9,943 bases of DNA, taken from Acidobacteriota bacterium. GTDB lineage: Bacteria > Acidobacteriota > Terriglobia > UBA7540. The DNA lies in contig PLWR01000656.1 of NCBI GenBank assembly GCA_003165615.1, positions 14,221 through 24,163 of the forward strand, given 5' to 3'. Positions 1 to 6,333 of the stretch are shown piece by piece; position 1 is the first letter of the stretch, and each line of letters begins with the position of its first letter. The notes below the pieces were generated by a model. The model did no database searches and was not told the DNA's origin. It saw nothing but the letters and a program-made list of their open reading frames with translations. Both the position numbers and the translations under genes were made by a program.

Positions 1-28
1 CAATTTCGCAGCGCTCAGTAGGACAGCA

Positions 29-57
29 CCACTTTGCGCCACCGCTACTTAAAGTGG
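29..57. repeat. Inverted repeat upstream of the VWA gene
   Basis: CCACTTT at 29-35 and its exact reverse complement AAAGTGG at 51-57 are separated by 15 bases. There is no T-tract after the second arm, so it does not look like a factor-independent terminator. It lies just upstream of a possible -10 element and could be an operator, but 7-bp arms with a long spacer can arise by chance. Confidence 0.2.
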
Positions 58-68
58 GCCAATTGCGG

Positions 69-74
69 TAGAAT
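69..74 (+). promoter_or_regulatory. Possible -10 element for the VWA gene
   Basis: TAGAAT matches the TATAAT consensus at five of six positions and lies about 43 bases before the proposed start. No convincing -35 hexamer is found 16-18 bases upstream, so this is a weak call based on the -10 alone. Confidence 0.25.
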
Positions 75-116
75 GAAAACTCCAGGGTTTACGGACACGG
101 AGAGAGTCTCCGGTAA

Positions 117-1292
117 TTGAAGACCGGCATGAAAACGCCAATGCGCAAGGCATCATCAGGTGAAGGCCGGGGCAGGAAAGCAAGGAGAGGGTGGAAAGCA
201 ATTTCCGCCGTCCTGACATGGGCCGCGATTGCCGCGGGAACAGGGACGCTCCGCGCTCCGGCTCAACAAGCTACCACCCCTGCGGCGCCCGCTGCGGCGG
301 TGGACACCACGCGTCCAGGGGCAATATCACCTTCCGAGAAAACGCCACCGATTCACGCCAACGTCGAACTCGTCAACGTCCCGGTGACGGCTTTGAACAA
401 ACGTGGCATGCCGGTCATTGACCTTAACATGGAGGACTTCCAGGTATTTGAAGACGGGGTGGAGCAGAAAATCACTCACTTCGACCGCGAGACTCAAACG
501 CCGCTGCGCATCGGTTTGATCGTCGACACCAGCAATACCGCGCGCAGCCGATTGGAGTATGAAAAAGAAGCTGCCAGCGAATTCATATACCTGGTCCTGC
601 GCAATGGAAACACCAAGAACCAGATCTTCCTCCAGACCTTTGACGCGTCCAGTTCCATCGTCCAGGACTTTACCAACGACCCCGATGTGCTCAATGAAAA
701 GGTCCAGGACCTCAAGTCGGGGGGCGGCAAGGCTCTCTACGATGCGATTTATCTTGCCTGCCGGGAGAAAATGCGGAACACGGGCCCGGCGGAAGAAATG
801 CGGCGGGTCTTAATCATCTTGAGCGATGGCTTGGACGCGCAGAGCCAGCACACGCTGGATCAGGCCGTATCGATGTCGCGCATATCTGAGACCATGATCT
901 ATACCGTGGGCACAGCCGCCTATGGTTTCGAGAATCCCGGGGACAAACTCCTCGAAGACCTCTCCGCCGAAACGGGTGGCTACCCAACCTTCCCCCTGCG
1001 CGTATCCACGGGCACCGACTACGAAACGGGTTTCATGTCCCACGGACAGGTGGGGGACACGTCCCAAAACAAAGGCTTGGGGGCGGAGACCGGGCAGTTT
1101 TCCGCGGGGCGATTGGTCCACCTGGCGGACGCGCTGCAAACCATCAGCCGGAATTTGGACGAGCAATATTCGATTGGCTATCGGCCCTTGCGCGATGCCC
1201 TTGACGGAACTTACCGGAACATTAAAGTTGTAACCCCACACCGTGGCGTTACCCTGCGTTGGAAGCCCGGGTACTTTGCCACGGCGCAGTGA
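117..1292 (+). CDS. Exported VWA domain protein, VWFA-related Acidobacterial type
   Basis: This is a predicted secreted or periplasmic protein of 391 residues. A long basic N-region is followed by a hydrophobic stretch at residues 28-44 (AISAVLTWAAIAA...) and an alanine/proline-rich linker to about residue 75. The family segment FQVFEDGVEQKI is at 108-119. The VWA fold follows, with a metal-site motif D137-T-S139-N-T141 and a second acidic loop LSDGLD at 235-240. The C-terminus (EQYSIGYRP, then RWKPGYFA) is the usual family ending. Two oddities are seen. The threonine expected in the GGT-ALYDA loop is Lys205 (SGGGKALYDA), and about 40 polar, glycine-rich residues (291-332) sit between the ETGG motif and the last helix. 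Function in the family is poorly defined; protein binding or adhesion is usually assumed. The TTG start at 117 is preceded by GGAGAGAG (99-106); ATG at 129 is an alternative with poorer ribosome-binding spacing. Family assignment is secure, role is not. Confidence 0.9.
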   Translation: MKTGMKTPMRKASSGEGRGRKARRGWKAISAVLTWAAIAAGTGTLRAPAQQATTPAAPAAAVDTTRPGAISPSEKTPPIHANVELVNVPVTALNKRGMPVIDLNMEDFQVFEDGVEQKITHFDRETQTPLRIGLIVDTSNTARSRLEYEKEAASEFIYLVLRNGNTKNQIFLQTFDASSSIVQDFTNDPDVLNEKVQDLKSGGGKALYDAIYLACREKMRNTGPAEEMRRVLIILSDGLDAQSQHTLDQAVSMSRISETMIYTVGTAAYGFENPGDKLLEDLSAETGGYPTFPLRVSTGTDYETGFMSHGQVGDTSQNKGLGAETGQFSAGRLVHLADALQTISRNLDEQYSIGYRPLRDALDGTYRNIKVVTPHRGVTLRWKPGYFATAQ

Positions 1293-1366
1293 CGGACGCT
1301 GGTTTCGGTTCCAGGCAAAAGGCTTTTTCCGCTCCGCCGGAAGTTGCGCCTCTTTCACCCTTAAAT

Positions 1367-1370
1367 GGAG
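1367..1370 (+). promoter_or_regulatory. Ribosome binding site deciding the cyclase start
   Basis: GGAG ends six bases before the ATG at 1377. It overlaps the last base of an earlier in-frame ATG at 1365, which has no such site of its own, so translation most likely begins at 1377. Confidence 0.6.
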
Positions 1371-1376
1371 AACCTC

Positions 1377-2093
1377 ATGAGCGATGCTTCTGCCCTGCTG
1401 GCACAACTGCGTGGCCTGCGCGCCATCGACCTCAGCCAAACGCTGGAGGAACACATGCCGAGTTTTCCCACGCACGCGATGTTCTTTCACAACCTTTGGC
1501 ACTCTTATGAGCACGGCGGCCGTTCACTAAGTTATCAACTATCGATGCATGAGCATAATGGGACGCACGTGGATGCTCCCGCTCACTTCCTCAGCAATGC
1601 CAGGCCGGATGCCTACGTGACGATAGAGCGCGTGCCCCTCGCCCAACTGTTGGGCCGCGGCGTGCGCGTGGATTGCCGCGGCGCCAAAGCCGGTGAATAT
1701 GTTTCGAATACCCATCTGCAAGCATGGGAGGGAAGTCACGGCCCACTCCAGGCGGGAGATATTGTCCTTTTTGATTTTGGTTGGGCGGCGAACTGGAAGC
1801 TGCGCCCGAATCATCAGCCCTACATTGAAAACTGGCCGGGAGTCAGCAGGGACGCGGCGGAGTATCTGCTATCGAAATCCGTGGCTGCCATCGGCGTGGA
1901 CACTCTCTCGCCTGATCCGCCGGAGGCCCTGCGCACCCAGCCCATTCATCCCCTCGTTCTGGAGAAGCAAGTATTGATCATTGAAAATTTGTGCAATCTG
2001 GAACAACTTCCGGATTTCTTCCTCTTCCTCGCCCTCCCCCTCAAAATCCGCGGCGGGTCCGGCTCGCCCCTGCGCGCCGTGGCACTGGTTTAG
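1377..2093 (+). CDS. Cyclase family protein (PF04199), kynurenine-formamidase-like metal hydrolase
   Basis: This is a predicted cytoplasmic metal-dependent hydrolase of 238 residues, the normal family length. The diagnostic metal-binding motif H-N-G-T-H-V-D-A-P-A-H spans residues 60-70, with His60, His64, Asp66 and His70 the expected ligands. Later conserved segments are IGVDTLSPDPP (about 173-183) and IENLCNLEQLP (about 202-212). Known members hydrolyse N-formylkynurenine, isatin or related amides, or act in polyketide cyclisation. No other tryptophan-catabolism gene is visible here, so calling it kynB would go beyond the evidence. It lies 84 bp after the VWA gene on the same strand, with no clear terminator between, and converges on the small membrane protein and MFS genes. 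The start at 1377 rather than 1365 is chosen for its ribosome binding site. Family is confident, substrate unknown. Confidence 0.88.
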   Translation: MSDASALLAQLRGLRAIDLSQTLEEHMPSFPTHAMFFHNLWHSYEHGGRSLSYQLSMHEHNGTHVDAPAHFLSNARPDAYVTIERVPLAQLLGRGVRVDCRGAKAGEYVSNTHLQAWEGSHGPLQAGDIVLFDFGWAANWKLRPNHQPYIENWPGVSRDAAEYLLSKSVAAIGVDTLSPDPPEALRTQPIHPLVLEKQVLIIENLCNLEQLPDFFLFLALPLKIRGGSGSPLRAVALV

Positions 2094-2176
2094 ATCTGCA
2101 GCATGGGACGATTGGACGGAGGCCCCGCGGTGTAAGCCGGGAGATCAATCTGGATTGGAATTACCTGCGGCGCCCA

Positions 2177-2737
2177 TCATTGCGATTCCACCAGCAACTC
2201 GCCGTTTTCGATACGCACGTCCTTGATGAATTCAGGCAGGCGCAAGCGCTCGCGGGTCTCAGGCGAATCGAACTGTCTTGCCAAAATGCGCTGGAAGGCC
2301 GGCGCGGGAATCGGCAGGCTTCCCAATTTCGCAGCCGAGGGCTGAATTTGGAGCCTGCCCTCGACGACGCCCAGCGTGCCGGCCATGGTCAGATAGAGTG
2401 CTTTCCCGCTGGCATCCAACGTGAAGACTCCTACAAACTCGTCGCCCTGCAAATGCACGGAGGCGGCCTTGAGCACCACGGTCCCCCCGTTGGGCGGGCT
2501 TTCGTCCAAACCCTGTTGCAACTTTGAAGTCAGTTCGGCTTCGGTGATGTGGGTGGTTTGCAAAGTGCCTTGCTGGTGAGCCTGCGCGAGTGCCGCAATC
2601 TTTTCATCGAAGGATTTTACGTCCTGCTCACTGACGGGAACCAAGGGGGCGCTGGGCGCTCGCAACGCCACCAGTACGGCGATGAGGGCCAGAGCAAGAA
2701 TGCTCAAGGAAATAATCCGGGAAACTTTCTTCGCCAT
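2177..2737 (-). CDS. Small membrane-anchored protein of unknown function
   Basis: I do not recognise a named family. The 186-residue product starts with a short basic segment and one hydrophobic helix (about residues 7-25, SLSILALALIAVLVAL), which suggests an inner-membrane anchor with the rest outside the cytoplasm. A helical linker rich in A, Q and K (about 40-58) leads into THITEAELTSKLQQ, then alternating beta-type strands. Near the C-terminus are GSLPIPAPAFQRIL and LRLPEFIKDVRIENGELLV. This order (an 'ITE-AEL' helix, strands, a 'G-LPIP' turn and a final 'I-NG-L-V' strand) recalls YpmS/DUF2140-like or lipid-binding TULIP-like exported proteins, but that is only an impression. The start ATG at 2735-2737 has a strong GGGGAGG site six bases upstream. 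It begins 36 bp after the MFS gene ends, on the same strand, so the two are probably co-transcribed. Confidence 0.75.
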   Translation of the reverse strand: MAKKVSRIISLSILALALIAVLVALRAPSAPLVPVSEQDVKSFDEKIAALAQAHQQGTLQTTHITEAELTSKLQQGLDESPPNGGTVVLKAASVHLQGDEFVGVFTLDASGKALYLTMAGTLGVVEGRLQIQPSAAKLGSLPIPAPAFQRILARQFDSPETRERLRLPEFIKDVRIENGELLVESQ

Positions 2738-2773
2738 TCAAGGCCTCCCCCTCGAAGTGAATTTCCATTGCCG

Positions 2774-4015
2774 TTATTCGCGCACGGCCCGCGCAGGCAA
2801 TAAGAGCGCCAACCCGGCGCCCACCAGCAACGCCAGACTGAGCACCGCGAAGGCATAGCGGAAATCACCCGTGCGATGGTACACAAACCCTACGGCCAAT
2901 GGGCCGAAGTATCCGCCCAGGTTGCCCAAAGCATTCACCAATCCCATCGAGGATCCGGAAACCGAGCGCGGCAGGGTCTCCGTCGGAATCGCCCAGAAGG
3001 GCCCCAGTATTCCGTATGATCCCGCCCCCACCAGGGAGATCGCCACAAAACCCAGGGTGGGAGCGTGGCCCGTCAAGAGAATACAAGCCAACATGCAAGA
3101 GCCGCCCCATGCCATCCCAAAGGCAACGTGCAAACGCCGCTCATGATGCCTGTCGGAATGACGCGAGAGCAGGACCATGCCCATCGCCGTCACAATGTAC
3201 GGAATTCCCGAGAGGATGCCCACCAGCAGATGGCTCATTTTCCGGGCATTTTCCAGCACCGAGGGAAGCCAGAACAGGTAGCCGTAATTTCCAATGTTCT
3301 GCAACTGGTTAACAACCACCATAACCAGCACGGTGGGTCTGAGCAAAGCCTTCCAGATGGGGGCGGGCTTGGCGGAATCGAGTTCGCAGGCTTCCTGGCG
3401 CAGGGTGGCGTTAAGGTAATCGCGCTCCTCGGGGGAAATCCAGCTCGCCTGCTTCGGATAGTCATCGATGAAGGCCCACCAGATGGCCAGCCATATGAAA
3501 GGCAAAGCGCCTTCGGCCATCAGCAGCACGCGCCAATTCCAATGGCCCAAAATCCATCCCGAAAGGGGAGACGAAACGATTACGGCGATAGGGAGGCAGA
3601 GCATCCAGTAGGCGTTGGCGCGCGCGCGCTCGCCCCGGGGGAACCAGTGCGAGAGCAGCACGATCACGGCAGGCCACACCCCGCCCTCCGCCACCCCCAG
3701 CAAAAGGCGCATCACCCAAAGTTGTTGCCAGGTGTGGACCAGGCCGCATCCGACGGAACAAAGTCCCCACATGACCAGACTGATGCTCACGAACCGTTTG
3801 GCGCTCCAGCGCTCGGCAAGGTGTCCTCCGGGAATTTGCAACGCCACGTAACCCCAGAAAAAAATTCCCGCCACGCCGCCGGCTTGCGTGGGGTTCATGT
3901 GGAGCTCGCGGCTCATGGAAGGAAGGGCCAATGAAACATTGGTCCGATCGATGAACGCGATCGTGTACATGATGAAGGAGACCGGGATGATGTGCAGCCA
4001 GCGTTGGGCGCGCAT
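2774..4015 (-). CDS. MFS transporter, anion:cation symporter (ACS) type
   Basis: This is a predicted twelve-helix inner-membrane importer of 413 residues. Features typical of the ACS branch (hexuronate, glucarate, tartrate and phthalate transporters) are the first-helix motif FIDRTNVSLALP (21-32), the loop 2-3 signature GGHLAERWSAKR (63-74), RLLLGVAEGGVWPA (103-116), HWFPRGERARANA (123-135) and WRVLLMAEGALPF (151-163). A large cytoplasmic loop at about 172-210 separates the two halves. The second half carries SRHSDRHHERR (284-294), the equivalent of the loop 2-3 motif. Known relatives import organic acid anions with protons, so a sugar acid or aromatic acid is likely, but the substrate cannot be read out. 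The start at 4015 leaves the usual short N-tail before helix 1; its ribosome binding site is weak. It precedes the small membrane protein gene, probably in one transcript, and converges on the cyclase-family gene. Nothing looks truncated. Confidence 0.88.
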   Translation of the reverse strand: MRAQRWLHIIPVSFIMYTIAFIDRTNVSLALPSMSRELHMNPTQAGGVAGIFFWGYVALQIPGGHLAERWSAKRFVSISLVMWGLCSVGCGLVHTWQQLWVMRLLLGVAEGGVWPAVIVLLSHWFPRGERARANAYWMLCLPIAVIVSSPLSGWILGHWNWRVLLMAEGALPFIWLAIWWAFIDDYPKQASWISPEERDYLNATLRQEACELDSAKPAPIWKALLRPTVLVMVVVNQLQNIGNYGYLFWLPSVLENARKMSHLLVGILSGIPYIVTAMGMVLLSRHSDRHHERRLHVAFGMAWGGSCMLACILLTGHAPTLGFVAISLVGAGSYGILGPFWAIPTETLPRSVSGSSMGLVNALGNLGGYFGPLAVGFVYHRTGDFRYAFAVLSLALLVGAGLALLLPARAVRE

Positions 4016-4343
4016 GGGGAGCAGTCTAAGCTCTGATACCTCGAAGCGGAAATCGGGCGTGTCAGGCGCCGGCGAGAGCGAAGACAGCGCGGGGCCTTGC
4101 TAAACTTCCGTCCCCCATGCCATCAATCTATTCGATGGGTTCGCAATCGCGGCGGCAGAATACCAGTAACCATGGGGTCTGCGCAATGCGCGGTGAAGAT
4201 TGGGAGTGGAGCCATTTGCGATTGCGGGTGCTTCACGGTGCAGTCATTCCCACAAAGGCGGGAATGACCGGCGTTTCGAAAGGGATTCGATTCCAAATAA
4301 CATCACCCAGAATTTGGAGTGACTTATTTTGGTGCACGCGGAA
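4016..4343. other. Gene-free interval between the Ada-like and MFS genes
   Basis: This 328-bp stretch lies downstream of the ada-like stop and upstream of the MFS start. I find no convincing gene. A plus-strand reading frame at 4117-4353 reads through the hairpin repeat (as VIPTKAGMTG), runs on into the ada-like gene, and has no family resemblance. The interval should contain the MFS promoter on the minus strand. CTGACA (4065-4060) is a possible -35 hexamer, but no good -10 follows at normal spacing. The one clear structure is the hairpin at 4243-4268. Confidence 0.5.
4243..4268. repeat. REP-like hairpin with GTCATTCCC arms
   Basis: GTCATTCCC (4243-4251) and its exact reverse complement GGGAATGAC (4260-4268) flank an 8-base spacer, ACAAAGGC. 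The arms and the 'AAAG-CGGGAATGAC' half match the small GTCATTCCCGCGAAAGCGGGAATGAC-type dispersed repeats common in many bacterial genomes; that resemblance is from memory. It lies 75 bp beyond the ada-like stop codon and could help end that transcript, although no T-run follows. Only one copy is in the window, so the repeat status cannot be confirmed here. Confidence 0.55.
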
Positions 4344-5198
4344 TTATTCCTGAAGGGTCTGCGTTTGCGCCGCTTCCCATGCCAGCATGGCTCTCTTGCG
4401 AGCGGCGCCCCAGTGGTAACCGCCGATTCCTCCCGCCTTGCGGATGACGCGATGGCAGGGAATCAGATAGGCGATGGGATTCTTCCCCACCGCGCTCCCC
4501 ACCGCGCGCGCGGCTCGCGCGCTGCAAACCGAAACGGCGAGATCTTCGTAAGGAACCACCGAACCCATGGGAATCTTCAGCAAGGCTTCCCACACCTTGA
4601 CCTGGAAGTTGGTTCCGTGCAGCACCAGGGTGATGGGGCGGTTTCCATTTCGTTTTTCGCCGCCAAAAATGCGGCTAATGTAGGGTTGGGTGAACCGTGC
4701 GTTCTCGTCCCAGTGCGCCTCCGGCCAGCGCCCCTGGAAATCGCGGAGGATCGGAGCGCGACCGCCGGCCTCGACAAACCCCAGACCACAAATCCCCCGG
4801 TCGGTTGCCGCCAGCAGGCATTCGCCAAAAGGGCTGGGGTGAAAGCCATAGCTGATCCGGAGCCCCGCGCCTTGGGCCTTAAACTCCCCCGGCGTCATGG
4901 CCTCAATGTTGATGAACAGGTCGTGCAGCCGCCCGGGGCTGGAAAGGCCGGCATCGTAAGTGGCGTCGAGCACGCTGTGCGACTCGCCGAGCAAGCGCTT
5001 GGCATGTTCCAAGGTCAGGAATTGAATGAAGCGTTTGGGACTGATTCCTGCCCAACGCCGGAACAAGCGCTGGAAATGGAACTCGCTCAGGTTCACACTT
5101 TCGGCGACCTCGCGCAGTTCCGGTTGGCGATGATAGTTTTCTTCCAGGAAGAGAATGGCTTTTTCAATTCGGGAGTAATCTTCAATCTTGGGGTGCAT
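4344..5198 (-). CDS. AraC-type regulator fused to O6-alkylguanine-DNA alkyltransferase (Ada-like, no zinc sensor domain)
   Basis: This is a predicted cytoplasmic DNA-repair protein of 284 residues that transfers alkyl groups from O6-alkylguanine to its own cysteine. Residues about 10-105 form an AraC-type double helix-turn-helix (VAESVNLSEFHFQRLFRRWAG, with GLSSPGRLHDLF as the second recognition region, then AMTPGEFKAQG). After a ferredoxin-like lead domain comes the alkyltransferase core: VKVWEALLKIPMGSVVPYEDLA, RAARAVGSAVGKNP (Arg finger region) and the active site PCHRV with acceptor Cys258, then GGIGGYHWGAARKRAML. The N-terminal zinc/methylphosphotriester domain of E. coli Ada, which senses damage, is absent. 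Translation probably starts at ATG 5198, which has GGAGG 11 bases upstream. The frame stays open to ATG 5378, but those extra 60 residues lack domain character and cover the candidate promoter. It is divergent from the START-like gene. Not called ada because the sensor is missing. Confidence 0.9.
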   Translation of the reverse strand: MHPKIEDYSRIEKAILFLEENYHRQPELREVAESVNLSEFHFQRLFRRWAGISPKRFIQFLTLEHAKRLLGESHSVLDATYDAGLSSPGRLHDLFINIEAMTPGEFKAQGAGLRISYGFHPSPFGECLLAATDRGICGLGFVEAGGRAPILRDFQGRWPEAHWDENARFTQPYISRIFGGEKRNGNRPITLVLHGTNFQVKVWEALLKIPMGSVVPYEDLAVSVCSARAARAVGSAVGKNPIAYLIPCHRVIRKAGGIGGYHWGAARKRAMLAWEAAQTQTLQE

Positions 5199-5209
5199 GG
5201 CTTTACGGT

Positions 5210-5214
5210 CCTCC
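5210..5214 (-). promoter_or_regulatory. Ribosome binding site deciding the Ada-like start
   Basis: GGAGG on the minus strand lies 11 bases before ATG 5198. The alternative in-frame ATG at 5231 has no purine-rich site upstream, which supports the shorter protein. Confidence 0.55.
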
Positions 5215-5306
5215 GTTTGATCCTGCACCATCTTGAGGCGATCGCGAACATTGAGCAACCCGATTCTTGCTCTTTTGCAAGGGAAAACGCCGGAAGCATT
5301 TTCCAA

Positions 5307-5336
5307 ATTATACGGCGCTGGCGAGGCAAGTGTCTT
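5307..5336 (-). promoter_or_regulatory. Candidate sigma-70-type promoter for the Ada-like gene
   Basis: On the minus strand a perfect TATAAT (5312-5307) follows AAGACA (5336-5331, four of six matches to TTGACA) with an 18-base spacer. Transcription would begin near 5300, leaving about 100 bases of untranslated leader before ATG 5198. That position contradicts the long-start reading of the gene. Confidence 0.5.
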
Positions 5337-5358
5337 CCCCTTTTGAAACGCCTGGGGG

Positions 5359-5364
5359 TATGAT
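5359..5364 (+). promoter_or_regulatory. Possible -10 element for the START-like gene
   Basis: TATGAT matches TATAAT at five of six positions. No good -35 hexamer lies 16-18 bases upstream, so an activator may be needed or the call may be wrong. Initiation would fall near 5371, at the edge of the palindrome that follows. Confidence 0.3.
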
Positions 5365-5372
5365 GTTCTAGG

Positions 5373-5394
5373 TGTCACGCGGTGCCGCGTGACA
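5373..5394. promoter_or_regulatory. Perfect 10-bp inverted repeat, candidate operator or leader hairpin
   Basis: TGTCACGCGG (5373-5382) is separated by TG from its exact reverse complement CCGCGTGACA (5385-5394). The repeat ends seven bases before the ATG at 5402, where a ribosome binding site would be expected, and none is visible. As DNA it could be a dimeric regulator's operator over the transcription start. As RNA it could form a nine-pair stem with a GUGC loop that blocks ribosome access. No T-run follows, so it is not a standard terminator. Confidence 0.55.
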
Positions 5395-5401
5395 GCCTAT
5401 T

Positions 5402-6265
5402 ATGCCCAGACTCTGTTCCCTCACAACGCTTGCCTTCGCCCTTCTTCTAGGGATGGCATCACCCCAAGCTCCCCATGCCATGGCCGTAGACCTGGAGCCC
5501 AAAACGGTGGCGGGGTTTGACCGCTACGTCCAGGCGACGGAGGCCCGCATCAACAAAGAACTGACGCGGCCCGGCGTGTTTCTCTACCTTGAAGGCTTAC
5601 CCGAACCGCAGCGCGCGCAGATTCTGGCCAGCCTCCATAAGGGCGATATCTATATGGAGCATCTCGAAACGCGGGATGCCTCTGGCTCGGTTATCGAAGC
5701 CCCGGCCGGGTTGATCCACCACTGGATGGGCGCGGTGTTCATCCCCGGCGCAACCTTGCGCCAAGTCCTGGATATGAGCCAGGACTATGACCATCACCAG
5801 GACATCTATCAACCTGAGGTCCTCCGCTCGCGATTGATTCACCACGAAGGAAACGATTACCAGATCTTTTATCGGCTGGTGAAAAAAAAGATCATCACCA
5901 TTACGCTCAACACCGACCACGATGTGCAGTATTTCCCCATCGACGCCACCCATTGCCGAAGCCGCTCCGTCGCTACTCGAATTGCGGAAGTGGCCGACGC
6001 CGGCCAGCCCGATGAACACGAAAAACCCATCGGCCAGGACGGTGGATACCTCTGGCGGTTGAACTCCTATTGGCGATTCGAGGAGAAGGATGGAGGCGTT
6101 TACGTTGAGTCGGAGTCCATTTCGCTGACGCGCGACATCCCGACCGGCTTGGGGTGGATGATTAAACCGTTTGTGACCACCATTCCTCGCGAATCGCTGC
6201 TCATGACGCTGGGCTCCATGCGCTCAGCGGCGGAAGCTCGCGCTCACTCCCCTTCGCAAAAATGA
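5402..6265 (+). CDS. Exported START/SRPBCC-like protein of unknown function
   Basis: This is a 287-residue protein with an N-terminal signal peptide: a short charged start, a hydrophobic core LTTLAFALLLGMAS, and likely cleavage after the AHA or AMA region near residues 26-28. It is therefore probably periplasmic. The mature part begins with a helical segment (35-80). From about residue 100 it has the pattern of a START-like lipid or hydrophobic-ligand-binding fold: HHWMGAVFIPGATLRQVLDM, then strands, then NSYWRFEEKDGGVYVESESISLTRDIP, and a closing helix GLGWMIKPFVTTIPRESLLMTL. Proteins of this pattern recur as conserved hypotheticals in Acidobacteriota, as far as I recall. No catalytic residues can be assigned. 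A run of eight A (5882-5889) in the KKK segment keeps the frame intact. It is divergent from the Ada-like gene and convergent with GH31. No ribosome binding site is evident upstream; a palindrome occupies that position. Fold assignment moderate, function unknown. Confidence 0.8.
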   Translation: MPRLCSLTTLAFALLLGMASPQAPHAMAVDLEPKTVAGFDRYVQATEARINKELTRPGVFLYLEGLPEPQRAQILASLHKGDIYMEHLETRDASGSVIEAPAGLIHHWMGAVFIPGATLRQVLDMSQDYDHHQDIYQPEVLRSRLIHHEGNDYQIFYRLVKKKIITITLNTDHDVQYFPIDATHCRSRSVATRIAEVADAGQPDEHEKPIGQDGGYLWRLNSYWRFEEKDGGVYVESESISLTRDIPTGLGWMIKPFVTTIPRESLLMTLGSMRSAAEARAHSPSQK

Positions 6266-6333
6266 TTCTTCTCAACCGGATGCCCACTTCCAACGCGCCC
6301 CCCCCATCTGCCCTGATTCATTGGCGATCCCGG

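Noticed and set aside
73..120. A 15-codon ORF (start at 73) before the VWA gene as a leader peptide
   Set aside because: Its ATG overlaps the possible -10 element, it has no ribosome binding site, and its sequence shows no regulatory codon runs.
810..1514. Minus-strand ORF of 234 codons across the end of the VWA gene and the start of the cyclase gene
   Set aside because: It spans two well-supported genes on the opposite strand and has no family resemblance.
2094..2176. Terminator between the convergent cyclase and small membrane protein genes
   Set aside because: I found no stable hairpin followed by a T-run on either strand.
3065..3934. Plus-strand ORF of 289 codons antisense to the MFS gene
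   Set aside because: It is a shadow of a transporter with all family motifs, and its translation is rich in His, Arg, Gly and Pro with no fold pattern.
4117..4353. Possible small plus-strand gene in the 4016-4343 interval
   Set aside because: It reads through the hairpin repeat, overlaps the end of the ada-like gene, lacks a ribosome binding site and resembles nothing.
4329..5363. Long plus-strand ORF (344 codons) covering the Ada-like gene
   Set aside because: It lies antisense to a gene with clear AraC and alkyltransferase motifs, shows no family resemblance, and its openness follows from codon bias on the other strand.
5199..5378. N-terminal extension of the Ada-like protein to ATG 5378
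   Set aside because: The extra 60 residues have no domain character, cover a good candidate promoter, and the ATG at 5198 has a GGAGG site.
5882..5889. Run of eight A as a phase-variation or slippage site
   Set aside because: It encodes an ordinary Lys stretch in an intact frame, and no alternative frame product of interest follows.
6266..6333. Terminator between the convergent START-like and GH31 genes
   Set aside because: The 68-bp gap has a run of eight C but no convincing inverted repeat with a T-tract.
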